This document shows, piece by piece, positions 16,469 to 25,398 of a DNA stretch of 40,301 nucleotides. This DNA comes from Candidatus Poribacteria bacterium (lineage in GTDB: Bacteria; Poribacteria; WGA-4E; PCPOR2b), in contig JAGWBT010000035.1 in the NCBI GenBank assembly GCA_021295755.1, positions 1 through 40,301 on the forward strand, in the 5' to 3' direction. The first letter of the stretch is position 1. Each line of letters begins with the position of its first letter. The position numbers and the translations under genes were made by a program. The notes under the pieces are model-generated. The model had not been told where the DNA came from, did no database searches, and saw only the letters and a list, made by a program, of their open reading frames with translations.

Positions 16469-16477
16469 TGGTATAAT
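16469..16477 (+). promoter_or_regulatory. Extended -10 promoter element upstream of the tnpB remnant
   Basis: TGGTATAAT is a perfect extended -10 (TGn followed by TATAAT). No convincing -35 lies 17 bases upstream, which extended -10 promoters do not need. It is about 93 bases before the tnpB ATG at 16570. Confidence 0.4.
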
Positions 16478-16569
16478 TCGGTTGGCTTTCGTGGGAGGTA
16501 TCACGCCGCTGCTTGGTGTTGCTTCCACCCCCTTTGATACGAAACATGAAAGCGAGAAAGCCGAATCCT

Positions 16570-17328
16570 ATGATAAAAACCTACCAATATCGAATATATC
16601 CGACATTCAAGCAAGCCAAAATCCTGCACGCATGGCTTGAAGCATTGCGAAACCTATACAACCAAGGGTTGCTTTGGCGAAAAGAGATTTTCAACAAAAC
16701 AGGCGAATCTGTTAATTGGTTTACGCAGGCGAATGCGTTACCCGAATTGCGTCAGGCGTCCAGTACTTTCGGTATGATGCACATTGACGTGTTGCAAGAT
16801 ACCCTACGCCGTCTGGATAACGCCTACCAAGTATTCTTCCGTCGTGTCCAAACAGGTGAAGCACCCGGTTTCCCACGCTTCAAAGGCATAGGTCGTTATC
16901 GGTCAATGACTTTTAGCCACCTGTCTAAGAAATTGATTCGTAATATCCGAAAGCGGACCGGACGAATCATTGTGACGAAAGTCGGATATGTAACTATCCG
17001 TTATTACCGTTCACTCTCTGATGGGAAGATTAAGCACCTGACCATATAACGCAAGGCATCGGGCTGGTATGCTAATATCGCCGTTGAAATCCCTGATGTG
17101 TTAGAAGTTGAAGTCAAAACAACTATTGGCGTTGGCGTTGGCATTGAATCGTTTTTAACAACCTCTGATGGTGAAAGAGTCCATAACCCTCAATACTTTC
17201 GTGAATCAGAAAAGAAACTCACAAACACCCCCGAAACCCCCGCTGTTGGGACAGAAGCGCGAAACTTTGTAAGACCCGTTGGGCGGACGCTTCAAACAAG
17301 CAACGTCTCTTCAGGGCGGGGTAACTGA
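16570..17328 (+). pseudogene. tnpB: Decayed IS200/IS605-type tnpB (RNA-guided nuclease remnant)
   Basis: ATG 16570 opens with MIKTYQYRIYPTFKQAKILH, the classic OrfB/TnpB N-terminal helix-turn-helix start, followed by LRNLYNQGL and GFPRFKGIGRYRSMTF. The frame hits TAA at 17047 and resumes at once in the same frame (RKASGWYANIAVEIP). The RuvC-I segment reads IGVGVGIESFLTTSDGE, where active TnpB has an Asp (VGIDVG-like), so the catalytic residue is gone. After SEKKL the sequence jumps to a short tail (PAVGTEARNFVRPVGR), missing the rest of RuvC and the zinc ribbon. Two lesions and a large internal deletion make it non-functional as a nuclease. No tnpA is present. The 3' end (TCTTCAGGGCGGGGTAAC) may be the remains of the right end and omegaRNA. 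Confidence 0.85.
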
Positions 17329-17465
17329 CGTTGTTATATTTTACGCCACGGTGTCTTAGGTGTCAAAAGGAAAAATAAAAAGTGCAGTCTTTTTGAATGA
17401 TTGCGGGGTTCTGTTTGTAGCTAGAAAAGCTGAAACCCTCAAATAGCTACCTCTCGGAGTATCTC

Positions 17466-19247
17466 ATGCTGATGCGTAATGAAGGCAGAACCTTAAAAAG
17501 CCAGATCGTTATTATGTTCCTTTTCATCGGTTTATCTCCGCTGTTTTCCGCCTCAATCCTCGCTTTCTATTCAAGTGAAAAAACATTGAACGAAGCCATT
17601 GGCAAGGTAGAGCGAGATTTCGCGATTAAGGCAATGGATAAAATTGATCGCGAGATGGAGAACATCCGTCTTCTGGTCGAGAACTGGACTAGTTTTGAGA
17701 ATCGAAAGGTTCTGGCGAACACAGCTATGGAAGGTCAGAAAAAGAGTTACGATGAGTTATTTGAGCAATGGAACCTCGATGGATCGACTTCAACCCCTGG
17801 GGCACACTTTCTCAAGAATCTCCAGCGGACAAACCAAACTCAATTCAAGGAAATCTTTCTGACAGACTTGCGTGGATATGTTATCGCTGCTACAGACAAA
17901 ACAAGTGATTTCGATCAAGGCCCAGCAGACGATCCGCCGTTCGGTGAAAAGTGGTGGGCAGCAGCAAAAGAGAAAGGCGAACATATCGGGGAAATAGCCT
18001 TTGATGACAGTGCTGGCGTTTACTCTGTTGATATCAACATGAGCATCAAGGCAGATGACGATGAAACTGTGGGCATCTTAAAGGTGGTCTACAGTGTAGA
18101 GAATATCCGGAATCTCATCGGAGGTGGCGGATATGGGACTACGCGGCACTATGAACTACTGAATCGATACGGCTACATCGTTGCAGCGACTATGACAGAT
18201 CAAGCCGAGATGCTAGAAAAAACATCTCGCGTCGTGCTCCCTGACAACAAGGAGATTTGGAAGAACCGGGCGGCCAAGAATGGGTTTGCTATCGGAGAAA
18301 CAGAGGACGGGAAAGTGCTTATGGGGTGGTCCCGCGGCGAGGCGTGGACCGTATTGACATACAGCCCCCTCGACGTGGCCCATGCGCCCTTGCGGCAGCA
18401 GGCACGGTGGCTTATAGGGGTCTCTGCAGTTGCTACTGTTATCATACTTCTCGTTGCGCTAGCTGTGGGGAATCGTGTGGTCTCTGAAATGCTCGGTAAG
18501 GAACTCATGGCACAAGAAATTCAAACCGCTCAGAGTATGCAGATGGGGTTGTTACCCGAACCACTTGATATTAGTGAACTCGATTTGGCAGGGCGTTGTC
18601 TCGCAGCGAACCGTGTCGGTGGGGATTATTACAATCATCTGTGGATGGACGACGATCAGAGAAAACTTGCGATCGTCATCGCCGATGTGGCGGGACACGA
18701 CATGTCTGCAGCAATCCCTGCCGTAATGTTCTCCGGGATGCTTGATTTCGCTGTCAAAGAGGGGACACCCGGTGCGATGCTCACCGCGCTCAATCAGTCG
18801 CTCTGTCAACAACCTAAGCGCACACCTTTTATTACCTGTTGTATTGCTATCATTGATCTGGATGAAAAGCAGATGCAATGGTCAAAAGCAGGACATCCCG
18901 AAATTTATCACTACTGTACACACAAAGATGCTGTCGAAGAGTTAACTGCCGAAAGCTATCCACTCGGTGTGTCCCAGAAATCCGATTATTCAGATGAAAC
19001 GGTCCATCTACACGAAGGAGATCTACTCATTCTTTACACTGATGGACTCCCTGAAGCAGCCAACCCCAGTGGGAGGATATACGGCTACAACCGACTCGAA
19101 AGGAGTATCCACCGCGTTGCACAAGGTGGCCTCTCATCGATGGAAGGCATCAATCAAATGATAGATGATGTTCGCGGGTTCATTGACAATACCGAGCCGG
19201 AAGATGACATAACGGTTGTTGTAGCGAAGGTAACAAAATCCCAATAA
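17466..19247 (+). CDS. Membrane sensor with SpoIIE/RsbU-type protein phosphatase
   Basis: A 593-residue protein. An N-terminal transmembrane helix (about 13-35), a large extracytoplasmic region (about 36-312) resembling a double-Cache sensor, a second helix (about 314-334) and a short linker lead to a C-terminal PP2C-like SpoIIE domain. The phosphatase motifs are intact: RVGGDYYNH, IADVAGHDMSAA (metal Asp), KAGHPEIYH, LYTDGLPEA and EPEDDITVVV. Relatives dephosphorylate anti-anti-sigma (STAS) proteins and so release alternative sigma factors. No STAS or anti-sigma kinase gene is visible nearby, so its target lies elsewhere. ATG 17466 follows CGGAG. The DNA methyltransferase gene starts 6 bases after the stop. 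Confidence 0.9.
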   Translation: MLMRNEGRTLKSQIVIMFLFIGLSPLFSASILAFYSSEKTLNEAIGKVERDFAIKAMDKIDREMENIRLLVENWTSFENRKVLANTAMEGQKKSYDELFEQWNLDGSTSTPGAHFLKNLQRTNQTQFKEIFLTDLRGYVIAATDKTSDFDQGPADDPPFGEKWWAAAKEKGEHIGEIAFDDSAGVYSVDINMSIKADDDETVGILKVVYSVENIRNLIGGGGYGTTRHYELLNRYGYIVAATMTDQAEMLEKTSRVVLPDNKEIWKNRAAKNGFAIGETEDGKVLMGWSRGEAWTVLTYSPLDVAHAPLRQQARWLIGVSAVATVIILLVALAVGNRVVSEMLGKELMAQEIQTAQSMQMGLLPEPLDISELDLAGRCLAANRVGGDYYNHLWMDDDQRKLAIVIADVAGHDMSAAIPAVMFSGMLDFAVKEGTPGAMLTALNQSLCQQPKRTPFITCCIAIIDLDEKQMQWSKAGHPEIYHYCTHKDAVEELTAESYPLGVSQKSDYSDETVHLHEGDLLILYTDGLPEAANPSGRIYGYNRLERSIHRVAQGGLSSMEGINQMIDDVRGFIDNTEPEDDITVVVAKVTKSQ

Positions 19248-19253
19248 GGCGTC

Positions 19254-20552
19254 ATGAAAGATAAGGATATGACTACACAACCGGCTCCCTGTGCTGCGAA
19301 CGATGTGATAGCTGCTGCTAAAGATGATGAAACCGATGAGCGAGTTCAATTGATTTCATTTCGGGAGCTAGTCCCTGAAATCAAAGATACAGGCTATCTG
19401 ACACACTCGATTTTTTATTATCCCGCTAAATTTATACCCCATGTTGTAAGATACGCACTGGAGGCCGTGACAAAGGAAGGTGATTGGGTTATTGATCCGT
19501 TTGCGGGTTCAGGGACTGTCGGTGTTGAGGCTTACCTATGCAGACGGAATGCGTTTCTGCTAGACCTAAATCCGCTTTTGAATTATATGATCCCACTCAA
19601 GGTGCCCACTGAAAGAGGGCAATTGCGTGAAGATTGTCTAAGTCGGATGCTAGATGGTTTAGCAAAAAGTGACAGTGGGTTCACTCCAGCGTGGTCAAAT
19701 GTAGCTTACTGGTATCCGCCTGAAATGTTAGAGGTTCTTAGTAGGTATTGGGGATTTATCAAAAACAGTGAACGCAGTACATACACCGCAATCATAGAAT
19801 CGGCTCTGTTGAAGGCAAGCAAGCACTTCTCCTATGCGGAACATAGAACCCCCAAACTGTTCAGGTCTAAAAGTAAGCGAAAATATGTCGAAGAACTGCT
19901 GCAGACGGACTGGGAAGAAAAATTAAAAAGGATGATTAGAAGTCATTCATTAGAAACTATACGAAGTATGAATGATTTTGCAACCTTTACTAGCCATCAC
20001 AATAACTGTGTCGAGTTCACGGGCGGGGTGGATTCCTCCTATTTTTCGTTTCAGCGGGAATTTAACGCCCTAATCACATCTCCGCCTTATCTACAAGCCC
20101 AAGAATATATGCGAACCGTCAAAATGGAACTGTTTTGGCTCGGCTATGACGATGAAGAAATAAGGAGTTTGTCCAGACTTGAAATACCGTATCGTAAAGC
20201 GGACAGGCTGATTCAAACCCCAACACTGGAGAAAATAAGGTCTGAACTCACACGGGCTGACCTCACAAAGTTATTAGATTCATATTTTTGCCATACTATC
20301 AATGCCCTTGAGAATGCAATGAATCAGTTAAAAGCCAACGGAACCGCCTGCATTTTCATCGGAAATCCGTTGATTGATGGAATAAAGGTTGAAATATGGC
20401 GAATACTGATGGAGTATTTTACGGACACTGGGTATTTCTTTGAGAATCTGTATGAAGATCGGATAAAGAATCGACAGCTATTTGGAACTAGAAAAAATAA
20501 AAATCCTGATGGAATGAAGTCCGAATTTTTGCTGATTTTGAGAAAAGGATGA
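19254..20552 (+). CDS. Site-specific DNA methyltransferase (amino-methylase, SPPY type)
   Basis: A 432-residue adenine-N6/cytosine-N4 methyltransferase. The SAM-binding motif DPFAGSGTVGVEA lies at 81-93 and the catalytic TSPPYLQ at about 275-281. Because the SAM motif precedes the catalytic one with roughly 180 residues between them, the order is that of the alpha-like class, with the target-recognition region in the middle. SPPY is most common in cytosine-N4 enzymes, so m4C is the first guess. No restriction endonuclease is next to it, so it looks orphan or regulatory. It starts 6 bases after the phosphatase gene. An in-frame ATG at 19269 is an alternative start. Confidence 0.85.
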   Translation: MKDKDMTTQPAPCAANDVIAAAKDDETDERVQLISFRELVPEIKDTGYLTHSIFYYPAKFIPHVVRYALEAVTKEGDWVIDPFAGSGTVGVEAYLCRRNAFLLDLNPLLNYMIPLKVPTERGQLREDCLSRMLDGLAKSDSGFTPAWSNVAYWYPPEMLEVLSRYWGFIKNSERSTYTAIIESALLKASKHFSYAEHRTPKLFRSKSKRKYVEELLQTDWEEKLKRMIRSHSLETIRSMNDFATFTSHHNNCVEFTGGVDSSYFSFQREFNALITSPPYLQAQEYMRTVKMELFWLGYDDEEIRSLSRLEIPYRKADRLIQTPTLEKIRSELTRADLTKLLDSYFCHTINALENAMNQLKANGTACIFIGNPLIDGIKVEIWRILMEYFTDTGYFFENLYEDRIKNRQLFGTRKNKNPDGMKSEFLLILRKG

Positions 20553-20599
20553 TTAGCAACCAGGACCGTGTGAGCAAGCTGTCTTTTAGGAAGTATGAG

Positions 20600-21349
20600 A
20601 TGAGTAACAGTTTACGTGAATCTGAAGCCAGGGCCGTGCTCAAGTCCTTGGAATCATCATACTGCCCAGCGCCGATAAAGGAAGCACGGGAGCGGCAAGA
20701 TGAGATACTGATTGAAAGATTCCGGGGACAGCCCTACGCCATTGCGGATGTCGGCTGTGGTACTGGCTACCATGGCTCAATCTTTGCTCCCGCGTGTCGG
20801 CTTTATCACGGCTTTGAGATATCGACTCATATTGCAAAAATTGCCCGGGAGAGATGGCGTAAGGATGAGTTAACCAACACCGAGTTGTTTCTTGGTGATG
20901 CCACTCAAGTCAAGCTGCCTGACGATTTCTATGACCTCATCTTCTGTTTATACTTTACCCCCGGCAATTTTCGAGAACCATCAACAGATCTGAGTCTTTA
21001 TACGGACGCGTATCTCAATGAGAATCCGAGTTTTGTCGCTATATTCTCGAAGTTTTATCGGGCACTGAAACCGGGCGGGTTGATGTTCTTAACGATCTAC
21101 AAAGATGTGCCCGAAGCAGAGGAAGCCCAAATCGATTTTTACGAGCATACCGATCAGCACATAGTAACACCCAAAGGAAGACGATTTGTGGCGACCGCAG
21201 AAAATTTCTGGTCTGCCAGATGGACCGAAGAAAGCCTCTTGTCGAACCTTAAAGCGTGTGGGATTGCTGAGAGCGATGTTATGTTTCATGACTTAAACCA
21301 CATCGCATGGCTTGTTGAGATCAGTAAGTATAGTGAATCAGAGAAATAA
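20600..21349 (+). CDS. Class I SAM-dependent methyltransferase
   Basis: A 249-residue methyltransferase with motif I ADVGCGTGYHG near the N-terminus, an acidic LFLGDATQVKLP after strand 3 and a post-catalytic YRALKPGGLMFLTIY, as in small-molecule methyltransferases. ATG 20600 follows TTTAGGAAG at good spacing. An earlier ATG at 20549 overlaps the stop of the DNA methylase (ATGA) but lacks a well-placed Shine-Dalgarno; it would add 17 residues. Either way the gene is coupled to the DNA methylase. Substrate unknown; the fold resembles ubiquinone/menaquinone- and SAM-cycle-type enzymes, not DNA methylases. Confidence 0.8.
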   Translation: MSNSLRESEARAVLKSLESSYCPAPIKEARERQDEILIERFRGQPYAIADVGCGTGYHGSIFAPACRLYHGFEISTHIAKIARERWRKDELTNTELFLGDATQVKLPDDFYDLIFCLYFTPGNFREPSTDLSLYTDAYLNENPSFVAIFSKFYRALKPGGLMFLTIYKDVPEAEEAQIDFYEHTDQHIVTPKGRRFVATAENFWSARWTEESLLSNLKACGIAESDVMFHDLNHIAWLVEISKYSESEK

Positions 21350-21393
21350 GTGAATATTTACCAATAACTCTAACCTACGCGCAGTTTCCAAAG

Positions 21394-21411
21394 TCCCCCT
21401 GATAAGGGGGA
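21394..21411. repeat. Palindromic repeat tccccct-gata-aggggga
   Basis: A perfect 7-bp stem with a 4-nt loop, continuing into atttagggggtt. It lies 45 bases after the methyltransferase stop in a 252-base gap and may serve as a 3'-end hairpin. Similar CCCCCT/AGGGGG units are common dispersed repeats in many bacteria. Further right (21525-21560) short units of ttagcgtgga recur in tandem. Confidence 0.55.
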
Positions 21412-21456
21412 TTTAGGGGGTTGGCTGTGCATAATTTACCATAGTTACAGAAAAAT

Positions 21457-21478
21457 GAAACGTGAAACGTAAAATGTG
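21457..21478. repeat. Copy of the GTGAAACG dispersed repeat
   Basis: gaaacgtgaaacgtaaaatg repeats the unit gaaacgt. It matches the family seen at 4568-4600 (inverted orientation), 23141-23167 and 34535-34582. Confidence 0.4.
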
Positions 21479-21601
21479 TAAAAGCAGAAAGTGGAAAACA
21501 GGACGATGCCTCCGCCAATCTGTTTTAGATTAGCGTGGATTAGCGTAGATTCGTGGATGTCTTCTCGTTTTCAGGATTTCCACACCTAAAGGAGTTTTTT
21601 A

Positions 21602-22402
21602 ATGATAGGCCCCAGACTTCCCTACCGCTACGACCACTACACTTGGCCCGAAATCAGGGATTTGGTCGAAAAACAACCTGTCGTCGTCCTGCCCGTAGGT
21701 TCCACCGAGGACCATGGTCATCACCTTCCCTTGGACGTGGATACCTTCGTGGTCAGCAGCATCTGCGATGCGGCTGCCCAGCAGATCCCCGACGAAGTGC
21801 TGCTTCTGCCCGAACTCGCTTACGGCTTTGAAGACCACCACATGGATTTTCCCGGCACTATTACCATCCGTGATGACCATTTGCTCAACTTCGTGGTCGA
21901 TATTACCAAGAGTGTTGCCCACCACGGCTTTCGCAAGATCCTTATCGTCAACGGTCACGGCTCCAACGTTCCTATCTTGGAATTGGCAGCGCGCCGAACA
22001 GTGATTGAGACCAATGCACATTGTGGCATGCTCAACGCCGGTGCTGGCGTTTCGGTCGATGAAATCGTTGAGTCAGATGTGCTGTCCCACGCAGACGAAA
22101 TTGAGACATCTGTCTACCGTTATCTCAATGATGAAGTGGTACAGATGGACAAAGCCACCCACGAAGTGAAGGTTCCAGTGTCCCGCTACTATTGGCGTGG
22201 CACAGTACGCGGCAAGGGCAGCGCGCCGCTACGGATGATGGATCAGTGGTCCCGCATCTCGGAGACAGGCGTTATTGGCGACGCGACTCTTGGTACAGTG
22301 GAGAAGGGTGAACGATTTTTCAACGCTGCCGCTACAGAACTCGCCGCGCTTATCCGTGAATTCCGTACCATACCCATTGAGGCACGTGTAGACCACCATT
22401 GA
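21602..22402 (+). CDS. Creatininase-family amidohydrolase
   Basis: A 266-residue protein of the creatininase family, which includes creatinine amidohydrolase, FAPy deformylase and mycofactocin peptidase MftE. Metal and catalytic residues are visible in LPVGSTEDHGHHLPLDVDT (Glu36, His38, Asp45), in VNGHGSN (His119) and in SHADEIETS (Glu168). ATG 21602 follows AAAGGAG. Residues alone do not tell which member it is. No mycofactocin genes are near. The intact metal site suggests an active cyclic-amide or amide hydrolase in the cytoplasm. pyrF starts 28 bases downstream, so the two may be co-transcribed. Confidence 0.9.
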   Translation: MIGPRLPYRYDHYTWPEIRDLVEKQPVVVLPVGSTEDHGHHLPLDVDTFVVSSICDAAAQQIPDEVLLLPELAYGFEDHHMDFPGTITIRDDHLLNFVVDITKSVAHHGFRKILIVNGHGSNVPILELAARRTVIETNAHCGMLNAGAGVSVDEIVESDVLSHADEIETSVYRYLNDEVVQMDKATHEVKVPVSRYYWRGTVRGKGSAPLRMMDQWSRISETGVIGDATLGTVEKGERFFNAAATELAALIREFRTIPIEARVDHH

Positions 22403-22430
22403 ACCCGGTGTCGGTTTACAAGGATTAAAT

Positions 22431-23144
22431 ATGTCCCAAAATCAACTCATCGTTGCTTTAGATGTAGAAGACTTGGCAGCAGCAAACGAACTAGTCACCA
22501 CACTGTCCGACGATGTCAAGTGGTTCAAGATTGGTAAACAGTTCTTCACTTCTGTCGGTCCCAATTCCGTTAGGCTGCTGCAGAAAGCGAAGAAAAATAT
22601 CTTTCTAGATCTCAAGTTCCACGACATTCCCAACACCGTCGCCGGTGCCGTGGCATCTGGCACAAAAATTGGTGCACATATGATCAACATGCACACTTCG
22701 GGTGGATTCGAGATGATGCGTGCCGCAGCCGAAAGTGCCGAGAAACAGGCGTCCGAACTTGGAATTCCTCAACCAACGCTCTTGGGGGTAACCATCCTCA
22801 CGAGCGTTGATGAGGCGAACTTCCAGCGCGATTTTGGAACACCACGTAGGTTAGCAGATCAGGTGGCTTACCTCGCCGAACTATCCCAAAAGGCGGGTTT
22901 GGATGGCGTGGTTGCTTCGCCATTAGAGATTGGATTGATTCGGAAGGTGTGCGGGGACGACTTCGTAATCGTTACACCGGGCGTCCGTCCGGCGTGGGCG
23001 GATTCAAATGATCAGCAGCGGGTCATGGCACCCGCCGAAGCGATTGATGCCGGAGCGGATTACATCGTTGTTGGAAGACCTATCACTGCGTCGGACAACC
23101 CACGCGAGGCAGCGAGGAGAATACTGCAAGAAATCGATCAGTGA
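22431..23144 (+). CDS. pyrF: Orotidine 5'-phosphate decarboxylase
   Basis: A 237-residue type 1 OMP decarboxylase, the last step of de novo UMP synthesis. The signature DLKFHDIPNTV gives the catalytic Asp60, Lys62 and Asp65; Asp11 and the lysines in KWFKIGKQFF complete the orotidine site. The C-terminal VTPGVRP, DYIVVGRPIT segment binds the phosphate. ATG 22431 follows AAGGA. The stop codon TGA (23142-23144) lies in the first bases of a dispersed GTGAAACG-type repeat, so the insertion or expansion of that repeat is tight against the gene. Confidence 0.95.
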   Translation: MSQNQLIVALDVEDLAAANELVTTLSDDVKWFKIGKQFFTSVGPNSVRLLQKAKKNIFLDLKFHDIPNTVAGAVASGTKIGAHMINMHTSGGFEMMRAAAESAEKQASELGIPQPTLLGVTILTSVDEANFQRDFGTPRRLADQVAYLAELSQKAGLDGVVASPLEIGLIRKVCGDDFVIVTPGVRPAWADSNDQQRVMAPAEAIDAGADYIVVGRPITASDNPREAARRILQEIDQ

Positions 23145-23167
23145 AACGTGATACGTGGAGCGTGAGC
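23141..23167. repeat. GTGAAACG-type repeat overlapping the pyrF stop
   Basis: gtgaaacgtgatacgtgg repeats a gtgaaacg/gtgatacg unit, related to 4568-4600 and 21457-21478. Its first bases contain the pyrF TGA stop. Confidence 0.4.
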
Positions 23168-23345
23168 TGCCAATTTGACGTTCATATTTTATGCCGGATC
23201 TCACTATTGACATAAGAGTGAGTGATGAATTCAACGAGATCACGCATGTAATCGTCAAAGACAGAGATCATATTTTTCAACCCAAGTTGCTAGTGATGTG
23301 CGACGCGATAAAATTAACCTTTATACCTGTAGGTCGGGCATCCCC

Positions 23346-23375
23346 GGTCGCGGGATCTTCTCGGACTTGCCCGAT
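23346..23375. repeat. Dispersed 30-bp repeat, copy 2
   Basis: It matches 11165-11194 at 28 of 30 positions, same orientation, starting ggtcgcgggatcttctcgg. Confidence 0.75.
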
Positions 23376-23380
23376 CTACA

Positions 23381-23455
23381 AAGCCCCAGAGGGGCGATAT
23401 GTGTATAGCATCTCGGTAAACCAATTCCCCTAAGCCCCAGAGGGGCGACATGTGT
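23381..23455. repeat. Two 24-bp direct repeats with a gcccc-aga-ggggc core
   Basis: Copies at 23381-23404 and 23432-23455, 51 bases apart, identical at 23 of 24 positions (one C/T difference). Each holds a perfect 5-bp stem (gcccc-aga-ggggc) and then atgtgt. Confidence 0.75.
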
Positions 23456-23563
23456 GTTGTAAATTTGTTATTTCTGATAGGTATCGGGCATGAAAACTCG
23501 ACCTACAGGTTGTCTGGCAACTTGCGTGTTTTTTAACATAAGGATGACAATTTTCGATAGTCA

Positions 23564-25366
23564 ATGGATAACCAACAAAAGATACGAAACTACTGCATTT
23601 TAGGACATATAGACCACGGCAAAAGTACACTCAGTGATCGCCTTCTGGAGTATACCGACACGCTGACCCCGCGTGAGATGCGCGAACAAGTTTTGGACCT
23701 AATGGACCTTGAACGCGAACGTGGCATTACCATTAAAGCAACCGTTGTGAAGCTCAATTATCGCGCTACGGCTGGGGAGGTCTATGAACTGAACCTTATT
23801 GATACGCCTGGGCATGTTGATTTCACCTACGAAGTATCGCGGAGTCTCGCAGCGTGTGAGGGTGCTATTTTAATCGTCGATGCCGCACAAGGCGTAGAAG
23901 CACAGACCCTAGCAAACGCGTACCTCGCGATTGACCACGACCTTGAGATTATTCCCGTTATCAACAAAATCGATCTCCCGACAGCGCGTCCCGATGAGGT
24001 CAAACGACAAATCGAAGAAGTTGTTGGCATCCCCGCAGACGAAGCGATTTTGGTGAGCGCAAAGGAAAATATCGGCACACAGGAGATATTGGACGCAATT
24101 GTCAATCGGATACCCCCGCCAAAAGGAGATACCGATGCGGCGCTGAAGGCATTGGTCATTGACTCGGTATACAACAGCTATCGGGGCGTTGTCATGTATG
24201 TGCGTGTTTTCGATGGAACCGTGAAGGTGGGCGACAAGATCCGCTTGATGGCAGCCAAAAACGCTTACGAGGTCGAGGAGGTTGGGGTGTTCCTGCCGCA
24301 CATGAAACCGGCTGATGTGCTATCAACAGGCTCAGTTGGCTACGTTATTGCCGGGGTTCGAGAGATAGCGGACGCCAAAATTGGTGAAACCATTACCGAC
24401 CATGCAAGACCGACTTCAGAGCCGCTGCCCGGCTACCGAGAAATGAAACCACTTGTGTTCTGCGGGCTGTATCCAGCGGACACCAGCGAGGTTGGAGCGC
24501 TGAGAGAAGCGCTCGAAAGACTCAAGCTCAACGATGATTCTTTCAGGTTTGAGCCTGAAATTTCTGTGGCGCTTGGGTTCGGATTTCGGTGTGGTTTCCT
24601 AGGGTTGCTGCACATGGAGATTATCCAAGAACGGCTGGAACGCGAATTTGACCTCTCCCTTGTTCGTACCTCACCGAGCGTTAAGTACCGTGTCATCCAA
24701 CGAGATGGTGAATGCGTTGAAGTTGATAATCCCGCGAAGCTACCGCCCGTTGATCAGATCGATTTGATCGCGGAGCCTCACATCACCGCTGACATTATTG
24801 TGCCGCGAGACTACATCGGAAATGTGATGGATTTATGTCAAAAGCGACGAGGTGTCTTTATACGCATGGATCAGTTGGACGCAACCCGCGTGCAAATCAG
24901 TTATGATCTGCCCTTGGGCGAAATTCTCCTTGATTTCTACGACAAACTCAAATCATTGACGCGCGGCTACGGTTCGCTTGAATACGAAGTTGGGGAATAC
25001 AAACCCGGCGATCTCGTGAAGCTAGATATTTTGCTCAACGAAAAGCCGGTTGATGCCCTCTCGACAATTGTTCACCGTGACATGGCTTACGGTCGGGGAA
25101 AGGCGTTGGTAGAAAAGTTAGGGGAAGTAATTCCACAGCAGATGTTTACCGTGCCCATCCAAGCAGCAATCGGACATAAAGTGATCGCCCGTGAAACCAT
25201 CCGTGCTTTACGGAAGAACGTAACGGCAAGGCTTTACGGCGGTGACGTTACCCGCAAGCGGAAGCTGCTCGAAAAGCAGAAGGAGGGCAAAAAACGGATG
25301 AAACAGATTGGGAGCGTCGAGGTCCCACAGGAAGCGTTTATGGCAATTCTATCGATTGATGACTAA
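23564..25366 (+). CDS. lepA: Elongation factor 4 (LepA)
   Basis: A 600-residue ribosome-associated GTPase, full length for the family. G1 is GHIDHGKS (14-21), switch I carries RERGITIK, G3 is DTPGH (80-84) and G4 is NKIDLP (about 136). The C-terminal domain with [13 protein letters not shown] and [16 protein letters not shown] is specific to LepA and separates it from EF-G. It back-translocates or remodels stalled ribosomes. The start ATG 23564 is supported by alignment ([15 protein letters not shown]), though the AAGGA at 23542 is far upstream. The next genes are signal peptidases, the same lepA-lepB order as in E. coli. Confidence 0.97.
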   Translation: MDNQQKIRNYCILGHIDHGKSTLSDRLLEYTDTLTPREMREQVLDLMDLERERGITIKATVVKLNYRATAGEVYELNLIDTPGHVDFTYEVSRSLAACEGAILIVDAAQGVEAQTLANAYLAIDHDLEIIPVINKIDLPTARPDEVKRQIEEVVGIPADEAILVSAKENIGTQEILDAIVNRIPPPKGDTDAALKALVIDSVYNSYRGVVMYVRVFDGTVKVGDKIRLMAAKNAYEVEEVGVFLPHMKPADVLSTGSVGYVIAGVREIADAKIGETITDHARPTSEPLPGYREMKPLVFCGLYPADTSEVGALREALERLKLNDDSFRFEPEISVALGFGFRCGFLGLLHMEIIQERLEREFDLSLVRTSPSVKYRVIQRDGECVEVDNPAKLPPVDQIDLIAEPHITADIIVPRDYIGNVMDLCQKRRGVFIRMDQLDATRVQISYDLPLGEILLDFYDKLKSLTRGYGSLEYEVGEYKPGDLVKLDILLNEKPVDALSTIVHRDMAYGRGKALVEKLGEVIPQQMFTVPIQAAIGHKVIARETIRALRKNVTARLYGGDVTRKRKLLEKQKEGKKRMKQIGSVEVPQEAFMAILSIDD

Positions 25367-25398
25367 AATATGTATTTTACATTGGAGGTAACGCACCT

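Larger units (their letters stand above)
23325..23510. repeat. 186-bp composite element bounded by 11-bp inverted repeats
   Basis: The ends are perfect inverted copies (acctgtaggtc at 23325-23335 and gacctacaggt at 23500-23510). Inside, gtaggtcgggca pairs with ttgcccgatctac (about 23329-23379), forming a hairpin, followed by the two 24-bp repeats. No target-site duplication was seen. It may be a small non-autonomous mobile element or nested REP-like units. Confidence 0.5.
23145..23563. other. 419-base intergenic region, repeat-rich, no gene seen
   Basis: No convincing coding sequence is present. An 80-codon open frame at 23191-23433 lacks a Shine-Dalgarno and runs into the repeats. The region contains a repeat composite at 23325-23510: an inverted pair of 11-bp ends, a 30-bp dispersed repeat and two 24-bp direct repeats. 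The right 50 bases lead into lepA. Confidence 0.7.

Noticed and set aside
23191-23433. 80-residue frame before lepA
   Set aside because: No Shine-Dalgarno, and its second half is repeat DNA (23325-23433). It could be a fragment but no family is recognisable.
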